A stretch of 64,000 nucleotides of DNA, taken from Stenocarpella maydis. Taxonomy: Eukaryota > Ascomycota > Sordariomycetes > Diaporthales > Diaporthaceae. Below the pieces are notes generated by a model. That model was given only the letters and a program-made list of their open reading frames with translations. It searched no databases and was not told the origin of the DNA. The position numbers were made by a program, and so were the translations under genes. This document shows, piece by piece, positions 21,939-33,275 of the stretch. The DNA lies in assembly GCA_002270565.1 (NCBI GenBank), contig NQMI01000013.1:421102-485101 (forward strand), in the 5' to 3' direction. Numbering within the stretch: position 1 is the stretch's first letter; every line of letters begins with the position of its first letter.

Positions 21939-22997
21939 ACTTTAATCGGTACGCCACCTTCAATTCGGTCTCAGGGACCCCAGTACAAAAAGCGGCCAGT
22001 ATTTATACTCCCTGACCTCCTCCCGAAGCCGGAACAACACAAGCAAGTCACATGAAAGCTAGGATCCTAAAGGACGAGGATATTGTGTGCAAGTAAGGCA
22101 ACCTAGTAGTTGTAGCTGATTACTTGGACACAAGGCTTCAACCGTATTATATACTATCTACCGACTATTTACTAATGCTTCCCACTACTCTTTTTAGAGC
22201 TTATGCCCGGCCAGGTTTGCCCAAAAGTATCCTAGAAAGCTTCTACTACAAATAAGACGGTTGGTTTGTCAGAAAATATAGGTCGAAAATGAAGCAAGGT
22301 CCGAAATACTGTTCCATGATGCTCTAGAGTCTTCACTGACTAGGTAATTGTGCAGTTCGTAGCCAGAGGCATCGCTTCAGGTGTGAGAACAGGGCTGGAA
22401 GACACTAACGGCATCAAGGAATTTATGTGCAGGGCTCCAATCAATCTACATAGATCGCCTGAGAGCCAGATGGCCTTGCTTAATGACAGTATAATTCAGT
22501 ATACCTGTTGTCTAGGTTCTCAATATCTTAATAAACCTCAACCTGACAAACCATGTTGGTTGTTTCTGCTGAACCCTTTTTAAGATGTAGGCACCTGGCC
22601 AGAGACTGGGCTCCCCACTTCTCGGCCCACACTGTGAGATCGTTGCTTAGTGTCTCCGTCCTGCTACCCGAATGTGCCTGAGTTGCAATAAACAATTCAC
22701 CAGAAGCCCCAAGGCAGGGTGAATGTTGATAAACAAAGCTGCCTTGGATGACTCTGTGCTTCACCCAGCTTCCCATGACACGAGATGGTGAACCAAACGC
22801 AAACGGTTATGAAGCAGCACCACTGCAAGCCTGCAATCAGTCTGCGCACACCTCCCAGTTCAGCTGTTCGTTGCCCGTCATCCTGACCGTCAGCGGCAAC
22901 ACCCTCAAGGCCCACCAATACCAACATCTTACCCCCACCGGATCCTCACCCAATACCACTGCGGTGCCAATAGCGCCCACGGGGCACACCGAACAAC
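21939..22997. other. Intergenic, no gene recognised
   Basis: Contains the 3' region of the aquaporin gene and the promoter of the following membrane protein. Only short ORFs without features. Confidence 0.55.
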
Positions 22998-23705
22998 ATG
23001 AAGATCATCGATATCATCGAGATCATCCGCCTGACATATATCCTCAAGGTTGTCTTGATCTTTTTTATAGTCACCCACCCCAGCCCTGCGGCCCCCGTCG
23101 GCATAACCCTCGACCTGGCGCAGGAGCTGCTCTGCGTTGCCGAGCTTCTCACCACGGGTCTCGTGCTCGTCCTCGACAGGGTCATCGAGAAGCTCGGAAG
23201 GGGGCCCCCGGCCGCGCGCCACCTGCTCAGGGAATACGTTGTCCGTCTGGTCCGGTTGTTCGTCCACGGGTATTGCGTCTACCATTTCATGAACCAACTG
23301 GTAGCGGGAACCCCGGCCGGCATGCCGAAGATGTGGATCCAGATCGAGTCTCCGATTGAGACGGCAGTGGTAATACCCTTGCTGATGGCAGGCTGGTACC
23401 TCGGGTGGACTCGCATCATTGGGCCTCAGCGATGCTGGCTCGTGTTTGGGACGCTGGCTGATGTTCTCGCCTGCCTCGCCATGACCTATGTTTTCTGGCT
23501 GCTCTTCTTGGCTATAATAACCACAGTCTTTGATTCACGGGGGATCCAGGAGGATTCGGTTGGCTCATCGCGGGTTTGGGACCAAATCGACAATATCTGT
23601 ATGCTACGGCTGGCTTTTGGCCGGGCCTTACAGTTGCGAGCTGCTATCCTGGGGCCAGTGGAGAATGTACTCCGTGAAATATTTTTTGATGGCCTCGATG
23701 ACTAA
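22998..23705 (+). CDS. Uncharacterised membrane protein
   Basis: Single open frame of 235 codons starting at an ATG in a good context (CAACATGA). No named family recognised. Hydrophobic segments at about residues 9-27 (LTYILKVVLIFFIVTH), 45-60 and 140-185 (two helices around GWYLGW and YVFWLLFLAII) suggest three or four membrane passes. A basic stretch (REYVVRLVRLFVHGY) sits between them. The soluble tail of about 45 residues follows SRGIQEDS. No intron is needed. It is probably a lineage-specific gene; a spurious ORF is possible because no homologue was recognised. Confidence 0.5.
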   Translation: MKIIDIIEIIRLTYILKVVLIFFIVTHPSPAAPVGITLDLAQELLCVAELLTTGLVLVLDRVIEKLGRGPPAARHLLREYVVRLVRLFVHGYCVYHFMNQLVAGTPAGMPKMWIQIESPIETAVVIPLLMAGWYLGWTRIIGPQRCWLVFGTLADVLACLAMTYVFWLLFLAIITTVFDSRGIQEDSVGSSRVWDQIDNICMLRLAFGRALQLRAAILGPVENVLREIFFDGLDD

Positions 23706-25101
23706 CAGTCCAGGGTAATGTTCCCACACCTCTAACTACCTTGCCTTGACCACATGGGCGTTGATCCCCCTCGCCCATATCTGAGGCTGCAGTATCATTT
23801 CTTTTGCGTCGATATTACACATTTTGAACTCAGCACACTTTATTAACTCATCCTTCTCGCAAATTGCGTCGTTTTCTGCGGGAAATGCGTGGGGACAACT
23901 GGTTCGGTACTTGCGAATGCGGACGCTCAGCCACCTGGATGGACTGCGCTGGGGGGGGAGGGCGACTCTTCTCTGGGCTGATGACGTTGCAGGGACACTG
24001 AACGACTTATACCCACAGTAGAGGCGAGCCACTGTGATGAATCTCTATGGTGCTCGCACCCGAGAACGAGTCCCCGGCAATCCCACAGCTACTCAAACCC
24101 ATGGGAAGACTAGTAAACAAGATTGTGATATGACGGCTGGTCTTTTTGCGCCCGGCGGAGCCCTTCTCTTGGTGCGTTGCCGATGCTATCAGACTAAATT
24201 TCTGGGACTGGTTACCTATCTGCTCTGAACAGGCGCAGACTTCAGGACAGGCCCTAAACGGTGGCAAATATAGATCGATCGCCCGTAAGTACCAGCGTAC
24301 ACCCATTGTCACTGCCGATGTCGTAGACAGGACTCCAAGGGCCACTCGAGACAGAAGAGGCCTAATGTTTGTATACGTACCTAGGTATCAATACGGAGCA
24401 CCCGCCCTCTTCATTGCTGTATCGCGGCACTTGGGACTAGGTATAAGTGTTAAGTGTTAGCGCTCCCGTATTCTCCATCTCATCTGGCTTCGAGACGGAC
24501 ATGGGCACTAGCAGCCTGGTCGAACCACACCAAGCCCGGATTTTCTCTCAGCTTCGAAGAGCAGAATATAATCTCTTGAAAAAAACCAAAATACCAGGGT
24601 GAGAGCCGAGGTATCAGCAGGGCCCCATCCGGCCGGTTTCGTCAAGTTCGACGCCTTCTGTAGCGAACAACGACTGCAGAAGCTACCGAGAAAAGCGGCC
24701 TTTGAAAGCGCGTCCGTCAATCTGCCTAATTTCAAAGTAATACATTTTCTGCTGATGCATCCCTTCGACTGAGATTACGCTCAATTACCGGTTGGGATGC
24801 ATACGTAAAGTCACGGGCACCTCGGGATGCCGTCGTGAAGCCCAGTCCTACATTATCCGACCTAGCGCACCCCATATGGTTACCAGCGGGTGGTCTACGA
24901 GGCTCGACTATGGTTAGTATTTGGTAGTAAGAGGCAATCGTCCATACCAGGAGGGACACTTGAGGTCCTCTCGGATATAAAGCTGCGGGTTGTCCCACTC
25001 CATGACACGAAGCGGCTCTCTCCTTGCACACAAGACTGGGTATACCGTCCACTTCTCTACCACCAAAGACAAAGACAAACCAACTCGCCACTACAGTAAG
25101 C
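23706..25101. other. Intergenic, no gene recognised
   Basis: Includes a perfect TACCTAGGTA at 24378-24387 and the promoter of the small secreted protein on the right. Short ORFs on both strands have no recognisable content. A 246-codon minus-strand frame (24732-25472) runs antisense through the secreted-protein gene and looks like a shadow. Confidence 0.55.
24976..24982 (+). promoter_or_regulatory. Probable TATA box of small secreted protein gene
   Basis: TATAAAG about 120 bp upstream of the start codon at 25102. Spacing fits a fungal core promoter. Confidence 0.45.
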
Positions 25102-25589
25102 ATGCATCTCACCCTCAAGACCATCCTCGCGGGCGCCGCCCTCGCCGCGGCGGTGCCCACCCCAGCCAACACCACCGCCCCGGCACCGACGCCCGGCTCC
25201 AGGGCGCCGGCCCACCGCTCCGACCACTTCGGCGGCCTCCTCAGGAAGATCTTTCGGATCCTCCCCCCGCTGCAGGCCATGGACGACGCCGCCCCCGAGG
25301 CCGCCGCCCACCAGTTCGGGGACATCCTCGACACGGTGCTCGGGGAGGGCGGGGGCCTCATCGGCGAGCTGATCAAGGAGGTCAACGGGATCATCGACCA
25401 GACGCGCGGGGCCCGCCGGGAGGGCGCCGCCGGCCCGGAGGACAACGACACCGCCGCCCCGCCGAGCAGCACCAGGCCCTCCCCCCCGCCAGCTCGGCCG
25501 CCCCCGCGCCTTTCCCGATCAACAACGGTACCACCCCTGTCAACGTGACCGCGCCCGCGGCCGATGACGACGACGAGGAGGAGGACTAG
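25102..25589 (+). CDS. Small secreted protein with probable C-tract frameshift
   Basis: The ATG at 25102 begins a clear signal peptide (MHLTLKTILAGAALAAAVPTP). A Thr/Pro/Ala linker follows, then a predicted helical region with LLRKIF and LGEGGGLIGELIKEVNGIIDQ, then a Pro/Ser-rich stretch. The frame as given ends at 25548. A neighbouring frame over the last 100 bases encodes a more protein-like end: N-glycosylation sequons (NGT, NVT) and an acidic DDDDEEED tail ending at 25587-25589. Both frames meet at a run of seven Cs (25481-25487). One more C there would join them, so an assembly or real homopolymer deletion is likely. No splice sites offer an alternative. Function unknown; an effector-like or wall-associated role is only a guess. 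Confidence 0.6.
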
Positions 25590-26736
25590 GAGCCCGGTGT
25601 GGGCTGGATGGGGAGTTGCCGGCCCTCCGGGCTTGGAGGGCGTCTGTTTGATTGTCCTCTCGGGTCCGAAACCTGATCTTCAGTGCAGTATGTCTGCGGA
25701 TTCTCAAGTTACCAACTTGCCTAGGTGCCATCGTGGGCACCTTGGCGCCCAGGGGGGTTGTCACCCAGTACCTGGCAAAGGGTTAGTTCTCTGCGAGAAG
25801 AAGACGCCATAGCTTGTTTTGAATGTTGGGGGATGGCGGCTGGTAGTACAGGCCCGGTTGTTTCCTGAAGTCCTTGCATCTCCTGGTCCGTACCAATACT
25901 TGAGGCGTTCACATAGATGGAGGCTGGTATGTAACCCGAGGGTTAGAATTCAATGATTGCAACAACATCGCCCAATATAAGTGCCGTAATCTCCGGTGAG
26001 CCTGGTCAGCCGTGGTTTGAGAGTCCATGTGCTTAGTTGCGGAGCAGTGCTGAAGATGACTCACGGCCTAGGCGGGTGCTCGTACCAGCTAGGCCATTTC
26101 ACCAATGAAGATCCGATATTTCATGTCGCACTCAGACGAGGCTGCCCTGAGAGGGCAGCCTTGCGTCCCAGTTTCTAATTTGAAAGTCAGGATTTTCCCC
26201 GTCAAAGAGCCCAGTTTCCATCGACGTGCCATCGCGGTCGGTCTCATTGGGGGACCCGGTAATGTGAGCACCCAGTAACCAAGCCAAAGTTCCTTCTATA
26301 GCGCATGACATATGAGAGATGAGAAATTACCACCCCGAAACCCATCCTCAGGCACCGTTGTTTATCCAAAGGACCAGACTAATATCAGACTCCTGGGGCA
26401 TCTGGCTCGACAGCAACAACCGACAACCACCCCCAACACGTCACAGCTTAGCAAGTCAACATCAATCTCGAGCGACTCACCAGACCGCCAGGCTCACCCA
26501 CCCAGGGCAAACAACAAACATCTCTCCCGACCTCCCACTCCCACTCGCACTCCCCCCGTCCTGCAGCACAACCTGCCCTGCCCCAGCGCCAGCTCTGCCT
26601 ACCCCACCTGGACAGTAGCCGAGCAGCAGCCGAGCAAGCCCAACAGCCCAGCGACTCACCCGCCACCGGCTCACGCGCCAGCGACGCCAATCTCCCACCG
26701 ACCACAACAGCATAGAAGGAAAAAAAGAAAAAAAGA
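25590..26736. other. Intergenic, no gene recognised
   Basis: Contains the leader of the AN1 gene on the right, rich in A/C and CCA/CAC triplets. That composition generates long but unconvincing ORFs on both strands (26312-26914 plus, 26448-26864 minus). Confidence 0.55.
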
Positions 26737-27105
26737 ATGGCGCCGCCCAAGAAGGCCCGGTGCACCCACCAGGGCTGCAGGGACGCGGCGCAGCGCATCG
26801 CCGGCGACTGCTGCTTCTGCGGCGGCCACTTCTGCGGCAGGCACAGGCTTCTCGAGGACCACAAGTGCGCCGGGCTGGAAGACGTTAGTATTCTGCCACC
26901 ACCAACACCGCTAATTGCTGATTCCTTGTCTCGCGTCCGCGCGGGAGGGCGGGGACGGAGAGGGTGTGTTGGAAAGTGGGGGGGGGGGAGGAGGATGCGT
27001 GGGAGAGAAATGCTAACGTGTCACCTGCAGTGCAAGAAGGAGTCGCACGACCGCAACGCCGCCCGCCTGGAGAGCGAGAAGACACAGGTCGTCAAGGGCG
27101 CGTGA
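26737..27105 (+). CDS. Small AN1-type zinc finger protein
   Basis: Two exons, 26737-26883 and 27031-27105, encode 73 residues. The 147-nt intron begins GTTAGT, has a textbook branch site (TGCTAAC at 27011-27017) and ends CTGCAG. Zinc ligands fit the AN1 pattern: Cys9, Cys14, Cys25 or 26, Cys28, Cys33, His36, His42 and Cys44. The remaining tail is charged and helical (KKESHDRNAARLESEKTQ). AN1 fingers occur in stress-response and ubiquitin/proteasome-linked proteins; short stand-alone versions are common in fungi. The start ATG (AAGAATGGCG) follows a purine-rich leader. The gene is easy to miss because each exon is very short. Confidence 0.85.
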   Translation: MAPPKKARCTHQGCRDAAQRIAGDCCFCGGHFCGRHRLLEDHKCAGLEDVSILPPPTPLIADSLSRVRAGGRGRRGCVGKWGGGRRMRGREMLTCHLQCKKESHDRNAARLESEKTQVVKGA

Positions 27106-27519
27106 CGGGGACGCGAGGCCCGAGAAGGCGGTTTGGGGGATAACTTGGAGTTGAATACTGCCTAGTTGCTCCTGTCGGTCGGTGGACCACACACCGCCAG
27201 GCTACCAGGCTATCGACAGCTGATGTGTCTGGCAAACAGCAAGGGATCCTAATATCTAATCGTGGGCCGGCTGAGAACGCGGTCCTTTGCCCCCACGCGG
27301 CGCACTGGGCGGGGGATATCCACGGGCCTACTTTAGCTTAAGGATGGGCTGGCTGATCTGGGTAGAGGACGTATTGGTGGAGACGGGCAGTGATCTTGCA
27401 GAACAGGGGGGAGAATTGATATTGATATGGTCTCGCCGTGTCTCCTCGAAGGTCGCAGGCTTCAGGGCCCGTGAAGCAGCTGCTATGGCTGAGTGACTAT
27501 CCGCTGTGATGGAGATCAC
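27106..27519. other. Intergenic between AN1 and DNA glycosylase genes
   Basis: Convergent 3' ends of both flanking genes. No coding sequence recognised. Confidence 0.55.
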
Positions 27520-28806
27520 TCAGCCTCGCTTCCCTCGCCGTCTTGCCGGCAGTTTTGACTCATCCCAGGGACCCTTCTCCTCCTCACCCGCCACTGCGGC
27601 GTCAGCAGCGCCAGCTACAGCATCCCCAATCGCCTCTTCGGCCTTGACAGCCCCGACGTCCTCCTTGACCTCCACCTCCACCTTCGCATCCCGCAGCCTG
27701 CGCCCCTGGTTGACCTTTGCCCGGTCCGCCGCCCTGCAGAGCCCGTCCAGCCCCAGGCTACACTCGCCGCACCGCCTCCCGACGGGCGCGCACACGGTCT
27801 GGCCCAGCCCCACCAGCAGCCAGTTGATCTCCCTCCACCTGTCGCGCGGCAGCCACGCCTGGAGGGCGAGGCGCGTCTCCTCGGGGGTCCGCGTGCGGTG
27901 CCACCCCCAGAGGTTGGTGATGCGGTGGACGTGCACGTCGACGCCGATGCCCTCGGTGCGGCCCCACGCCGCCGACAGGCACAGGTGCGCCATCTTGGGC
28001 CCCACCCCGGGCAGTGACACGAGGCCCTCGATGGTGTCGGGTATGTCCCCGCCCCACTCGTCGCGCAGGATAACCGCCGCCTGCTTGAGGTACTTGGTCT
28101 TGTTGTTGTGGAACCCGACCGCCCAGATGAGCTCGTTGAGCCTCTCCGGCTCCACAGCCAGCATGTTCTCGAGGTTGAGCCCGGGCTCGGCGCCCGGCGC
28201 GTGCGGCGGGAGCTCCGCCTGCAGCCTGCGCATGACGACGGCGTTGGTGGTGTCCTTTGTCTGGCTGGACAGCATGAGGGCGACGAGGGTGTGGAAGCGC
28301 TGGTCGCGCGGGCTGGCGGTGGGCAGGGCGAGGCGCTCGCAGCCCATGGTGTCGACTGCGGCGTTGGAGGCGGCGCCGCCGGGGAGGCGCATCGCCTTGG
28401 CCGCGTCGTAGAGCTCCTCCCAGTCCGAGGGCGCGGCGACGGTCTCGGCGCCGGTGGACGGGTCGTGGGTCTTGCGGGCGGGCTTGCGGGCGCGGCGGGG
28501 CGGTGGCGATGGGATGGATGCGAGGGAGGAGGAGGTGGTGGTTGACTCGAGGTGTTCGGCTTCGATCTTGACTCGGTTGTCGCCAGACTGGGTGGTGGTG
28601 GAGGATAGGACGGCGGTTCGCTTGCGTTTTCGTGACGCTGACGCCGGCATTGCTACTTTTGAAGGCGTTTGGACGGCGGAGGGTACGATGTCCTCGATGT
28701 CTGGGGTCGTATTCCCGGTAGAGGCATTGTCGCTGCCCGCATAGGCAAAGCGTGCCAGTGATGCCCTCGTGATCCGACGAAGCGGTGCCGTGGGAGAGGC
28801 AGCCAT
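27520..28806 (-). CDS. NTH1: Endonuclease III homologue (DNA glycosylase/AP lyase)
   Basis: Base excision repair enzyme that removes oxidised pyrimidines and cuts abasic sites, in nucleus and possibly mitochondria. One exon, 428 residues, start in a strong context (GCCATGGCT). The first 125 residues are a low-complexity extension with basic clusters (RKRKR at 59-63) suitable for nuclear import. The HhH-GPD core follows. The helix-hairpin-helix LPGVGPKMA carries the catalytic lysine (K271), and the catalytic aspartate is D290 in GVDVHVHR. Four cysteines at about 339, 346, 349 and 357 form the iron-sulphur cluster loop; the last spacing is longer than in bacterial Nth. The C-terminal 60 residues are acidic, then basic (ARRRGKRG). 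Assignment to the Nth family is firm. Confidence 0.93.
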   Translation of the reverse strand: MAASPTAPLRRITRASLARFAYAGSDNASTGNTTPDIEDIVPSAVQTPSKVAMPASASRKRKRTAVLSSTTTQSGDNRVKIEAEHLESTTTSSSLASIPSPPPRRARKPARKTHDPSTGAETVAAPSDWEELYDAAKAMRLPGGAASNAAVDTMGCERLALPTASPRDQRFHTLVALMLSSQTKDTTNAVVMRRLQAELPPHAPGAEPGLNLENMLAVEPERLNELIWAVGFHNNKTKYLKQAAVILRDEWGGDIPDTIEGLVSLPGVGPKMAHLCLSAAWGRTEGIGVDVHVHRITNLWGWHRTRTPEETRLALQAWLPRDRWREINWLLVGLGQTVCAPVGRRCGECSLGLDGLCRAADRAKVNQGRRLRDAKVEVEVKEDVGAVKAEEAIGDAVAGAADAAVAGEEEKGPWDESKLPARRRGKRG

Positions 28807-29475
28807 GGCGGCTCCGGACCAACTCCAGCTTCAGCTTCAGGGCAGCTTCAGGTCCAGGTTGTGTTTGAGGCCTGATTCGAAGGCGAGGTCGAGGTTCAGG
28901 CTGGCTGACTTGTCATGAAACGGTTATTGACTGATTCGGGGTCGGCAATTGTGGCCAGGCAGAGGGTCCATCTCTTATCTCTTATCTCTTATCTCTGATG
29001 GTAATTCCTAGGTAATGTCCTATTTTGTCTTGAAATTTACTGTCATCGACATTGTATTTCTTGTTAAAACCAGGCATTCAGAGTTTTCCAGTATGTGAAG
29101 GGACCGCCGCAACTCATTTTCCCCTCTTCCCTAAGGGAATTGTGACCGGATTACAAACGAAATCAACAACTCTTGGAACTAATTAGTTGATAAATAGTGA
29201 ATAATCCAGCCTCCCAAGAGGACAGTTTACCGCTTAATTAGAATTAGACATACTCCATGCCCTGCGCGTCTGGCTCTTGGCTGCAGATCATACTGTGCTC
29301 CATTGGTCGGGTCGGTGTGTCTTCAAATTTGTGCGACCACTCCAAGCCCTCACGGCCCCTACATATACATGTCTTGACCCTTCATCCGCCCCCAATATGA
29401 CCTCGCCGTGCATGGAGGCCTCGAGTCTGTGTTTTCAGCCAAGAGTAAAATGTCCCCCTTTTAAAGAACAGCGCA
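28807..29475. other. Intergenic between divergent genes
   Basis: Shared upstream region of the glycosylase (minus) and the membrane protein (plus). It contains a 7-bp tandem repeat at 28971-28996 and a near-perfect copy of the CCTAGG palindrome near 29005. No coding sequence recognised. Confidence 0.55.
28971..28996. repeat. 7-bp tandem repeat, 3.7 copies
   Basis: Unit tctctta repeated head to tail, about 165 bp upstream of the glycosylase start codon. It is in the promoter or leader of that gene. Confidence 0.85.
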
Positions 29476-30646
29476 ATGCCCCCCTGGACGCCCTGTTCCG
29501 CCCACCTGTTCCCTCCTCTTGAACTGCTGCAATCTCCCCTCAGCAGCCTCGTAGTCTACGAAGTTCTCCCGTCCCCTGACCTGATGGCATCTGCAGAGCA
29601 GGCTGTCGAGACAGTCTACAGGCCCCCTGAGTTCACGTCGGGCACGTGGACATCCTGGATCCCCCTCGTCACTCCTTACTCGGGACATGTTCCTCAGTGC
29701 TCCACAAAGTTCTGGAGGTTCGGCTCCGCAGCTAGATATGTCGCCTGGGATCCCGGCTTTGGCATCAGCGTCCAGGACCTGCACTGCGTCCCAGAGGCTG
29801 CCACTACAGTCTGGGACCAGGACCGGCTAGGCTCCAACAGCGACACGATCATCAGCATCGGGCCCATCACCTGTCCCGAGGCCTTCAGCCAGGTTGCCAC
29901 GTCCGCGAGGGATGAATCCATGACCATGGTAGCTTGTTGTCCGATGTAAGCGCCGTCCTCTCTTCCTGCCCAGAAAATACAAGAAGAAAACAAAAAAATA
30001 AAAAGCCTCGTCCAGATATGCGTGGTGTTCTGACATCTGCCTCACGTCGGGTAGGGGATACAACTTCCGTCAGTGGAATAGCCCTGGTACCCCCGGCGAG
30101 TGCTATAGCGATCTCGCGTCCGGCGACACAATCACCTTCTACACAAGTGACGACAGCAAGAGGTGGCTTCCGGTCACCCGCCAGATCAACAGCTCAACCA
30201 CCGTCATTGGCGCCCACATCAACGGCTGGATCTTTGCCGCAGACCAGACGTCCACACAGCCACCACCTCTTCCCACGACAACCGACTCCACACCGCCGCA
30301 GCAGGCCAGCTCCCCCAGCGGCCTGGACTCAAATTCTGCCATCATGTTGGGTATCGGGATCGCACTAGCGGTCGTCGGGCTCATCGTGCTGGCTGCCGGC
30401 ATCGTCATCATGCGCCGCTCGAAAAAGGCCCAGAGGCGTGCCGCCAGGTCCGCCGCCCACGTAGCTAGCAGCACGAATCCGCCTTCCCAGGAGCCTCCTC
30501 CCCACGGCGGGCCAATACAGCAGCAGGCCGGGCTTACTTATGGAGGGGGGCTGTTCCCCCCGGTACCGGGCGGGGAGAGGCGCAGCCCGTCCCTGTCAGT
30601 TGTCAAGGAACCACAAGAGCTGGATGGTTTTCACCCCAGCTATTGA
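29476..30646 (+). CDS. Single-pass membrane protein with Cys-containing ectodomain
   Basis: Two exons, 29476-29945 and 30055-30646, join to 353 residues. The intron starts GTAAGC, ends GGGTAG, and restores a methionine codon (CCPMGYNF). The N-terminal 220 residues look extracellular, with scattered cysteines and aromatic residues. A Thr/Pro/Ser-rich stalk leads to a strong membrane helix (about residues 254-275, MLGIGIALAVVGLIVLAAG) followed by a basic stop-transfer (MRRSKKAQRR) and a Pro/Gly-rich cytosolic tail. This plan is common in filamentous ascomycetes (wall-sensor-like or unknown proteins). I do not see a WSC domain. The exact start is uncertain; no classical signal peptide is visible from 29476, so an upstream exon or another start is possible. 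Confidence 0.7.
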
Positions 30647-31097
30647 GCCACGGTGGTCAGGTACGAGGGAATATTAGTGGTCCTGCTCACAAAACACATG
30701 TGATTATACCTATCAGTCAAGGTCATTCCCAAGCGAATTGGTTCCGGCGACTTGTTCACTTTTCTCGGAGCATTTCATGGCCATTGATTCATAGATGGTG
30801 CAGCCTGTCATTACTAATGACGTTTCCTGCTGCTGCTGTGGCACGCGAGAATGCCCACCGGTGTGCTCAGGGGGAGGACGAGTCGTTGAAGCAATCTGCT
30901 CCGGAGACAGCACTATGCCCAAATCGTACCCACCCTCCCAGAAGAGGATGATGATGGTCTACATATGTATATAAGAGAAGCATGAGTTAGCTGAGTCATT
31001 TCTTAATAAACCTTTTTTATTCCCTGCATTCAACGGCTTGTCACTCCCACCCGGTTTTTTCATCATAGGCTGCGCGACTCCAGCGACACTGCCAACC
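30647..31097. other. Intergenic, promoter of first HET gene
   Basis: No coding sequence recognised. The right part contains a TATATAAG element. The open frame extends left of 31098 only through a TTG codon. Confidence 0.55.
30968..30975 (+). promoter_or_regulatory. Probable TATA box of HET gene 1
   Basis: TATATAAG 123 bp upstream of the start codon at 31098. The HD-domain gene nearby has the same octamer 107 bp upstream of its start. Confidence 0.45.
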
Positions 31098-32873
31098 ATG
31101 GCTGCATCTGCCCCGGCAAAACTTCAGTTCCTGAGCTCTTCGGTCTCGTTTCCGATTATTAACCCCAATACGGAGATCCGTCTGCTTTTTCTTTCGCGGG
31201 GGGGAAACCGTCCCATCACTGGTCATCTCCATGTCGTCCCTATCGACTCGCCCTTGCCGTACGAAGCCCTGTCATATGTCTGGGGGAGCGCAGAGGACTC
31301 TGAGGTGATCACAGTCAATGGCCGTTCTTTCGGAGTCACACGGAACCTGCATACGGTCTTGAAAACTCTGCTCAATGACGCCGCCGTCCGCGTTCTTTGG
31401 ATTGATGCCATATGTGTGAATCAGGGCACCGCCAAGAGTGATCTGGATGAGAGAAGCCACCAGGTCCGACTCATGACTCACATATATTCGCGCGCTTCTA
31501 ACGTTGTTGCTTACCTTGGAGCGCCCTACACTGGTGTTGACTCGGCCATGCGAATACTCGAATCTGCTTCTCGTGGTCAGCAATCAGAAGTCGACAGGCT
31601 TATCGAGGATGCGCAAGATAATGCCTCATTCACACCATACGGAGCTCTGATATCATTTTTCCATGTTCCGTGGTGGACCAGGGCCTGGACAGTCCAGGAG
31701 TTCGTCGTGGCCCGCCGAGTCTGTTTCCAGTTTGGGAAGTTCAAGATCGACTCCGACGTCGTGAGCCGCGGCGTCGACAGTATCCTGCACAAGGAGGTAC
31801 AGACGCCTTTCAAGACATCGGAGTTAGATCCAACGACTCAAGAGAACATGGTGATGTCGTTCCAGAAATTGAAAGTAATGACGCTGCCTTACGTACGAGG
31901 AAGAGTACCACTTCTTGCTGCTCTGGAAGGTTTCCGGAACCGTGACGCTGAAGACAAAAAAGACAAGATATACAGCCTGATGGGTTTCACTTCCCCCCTA
32001 AAATACGAATTCAAAATAGACTACACAGCTCCTACAGAGCAGACATTTGTCCACTTCACTGTGGCCTGGATCCAGATATATCAAGACCTAGAAATATTGG
32101 GTCATCTCTACGATCCAGACAGTCGGGTACACAGGAATATGCCTTCTTTTTGCGTCGATTGGGGATACCAACCGCCAATACCCTCAATTAACGCTTCGAA
32201 CGATCGGATCCGCATCCAGCGTCAATTATTCGACGCGAGCAAGAGTTCCAGGGCTTCTTGGTACTTCGAACCAGGAAGCTACGCACGAGCAAATGGCTTC
32301 ATATTCGATACAATATCATCGCTTGGTGCCAGACATGCTTTTGACTTGATGGAATCGTGGGATGATAGGTTCAAAAAGCTCCGAGGAATCGTAAGGAAGG
32401 CGATGATGAGGCGCGTTTATGGTGGTCATGAGGAGACTCTGGTTAGCATACGACATACCCTCTGTATGGACTCAATTAGGGAAAACGGAGTAGTTAGTAG
32501 ACTGCGGGGAGAAGATCATGAGAGATTATTGGAATCATGGTGGGAAATCGTTAGCTATGGATTAGGTTCTTTCACAGAATCCCGAGTGGGAGCATTGGAG
32601 AGAAGCGCGCAGAATACGTTGGGACGGGCTTTCATCTTCACAGATCGTGGACTCATGGGTCTCGCTCCCCACTGGTGCGAGCCCGGGGATGCCATCGCAA
32701 TCATGGGCGGGGGGAAAGTCCCGATTGTCCTGCGGCCTGCGAGTGAATCGGGAGGCAAGACCACCGTGTTCAAGGTCATAGGCGAATCATACGTGCACGG
32801 AGGCATGGATGGGCAAGCTTTTGATATCACTGGGAGGGCGGATGATGATTTTGATGATGTATACCTGCTTTGA
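31098..32873 (+). CDS. HET-domain protein (heterokaryon incompatibility-like)
   Basis: One exon, 591 residues from an ATG in a strong context (CAACCATGG). The HET domain is complete: YEALSYVWG (about 55-63), LWIDAICVNQ (100-109), ERSHQVRLMTHIYSRA (118-133) and WWTRAWTVQEF (192-202). HET domains act in fungal non-self recognition and can trigger cell death when activated by partner proteins. The C-terminal 350 residues form the variable region seen in most HET proteins, ending in an acidic DDDFDDVY motif. No NACHT or WD repeats are fused. The gene stands first in a same-strand group with an HD-domain protein and a second HET gene. The partner or trigger is unknown. Confidence 0.9.
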   Translation: MAASAPAKLQFLSSSVSFPIINPNTEIRLLFLSRGGNRPITGHLHVVPIDSPLPYEALSYVWGSAEDSEVITVNGRSFGVTRNLHTVLKTLLNDAAVRVLWIDAICVNQGTAKSDLDERSHQVRLMTHIYSRASNVVAYLGAPYTGVDSAMRILESASRGQQSEVDRLIEDAQDNASFTPYGALISFFHVPWWTRAWTVQEFVVARRVCFQFGKFKIDSDVVSRGVDSILHKEVQTPFKTSELDPTTQENMVMSFQKLKVMTLPYVRGRVPLLAALEGFRNRDAEDKKDKIYSLMGFTSPLKYEFKIDYTAPTEQTFVHFTVAWIQIYQDLEILGHLYDPDSRVHRNMPSFCVDWGYQPPIPSINASNDRIRIQRQLFDASKSSRASWYFEPGSYARANGFIFDTISSLGARHAFDLMESWDDRFKKLRGIVRKAMMRRVYGGHEETLVSIRHTLCMDSIRENGVVSRLRGEDHERLLESWWEIVSYGLGSFTESRVGALERSAQNTLGRAFIFTDRGLMGLAPHWCEPGDAIAIMGGGKVPIVLRPASESGGKTTVFKVIGESYVHGGMDGQAFDITGRADDDFDDVYLL

Positions 32874-33275
32874 CGTGATGCCAAAGGCTTAAGGCAGACA
32901 TTTTACAGCTAGGCTTCCAAGGCTAGTGTGGGCCTGAGATTGCTTCTAGTTCCTTATAATGCCGTGCTGTCAGATGTAACCACGAGCTTTTATGGGCCGA
33001 GACAATTCGGAATTTAAGTCTTTGCGGTAAGAAATTTACCCCGTTTATCTGTACTTAGTGATTACTGAACCACAAGATAAAAATAATTTTCGCTTGCAGT
33101 GCTCAGGATGCTTACTCATGACATGAGTATTACCCCGTCGCCGTACAAGCCGACAATTTAATATATAAGTTCGACTTCTGTCCTGGTCAATAGTTGGGAC
33201 TCTGCCCAAAATAACTCATCATCGTCCCTTCAGCTCTTCCAAGATATTTCCCAAGTCCCGGAATTCTTTTGCACG
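32874..33275. other. Intergenic between HET gene 1 and HD gene
   Basis: Non-coding, AT-rich. Carries a TATATAAG element for the next gene. Confidence 0.55.
33162..33169 (+). promoter_or_regulatory. Probable TATA box of the HD-domain gene
   Basis: TATATAAG 107 bp upstream of the start codon at 33276. Confidence 0.45.
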
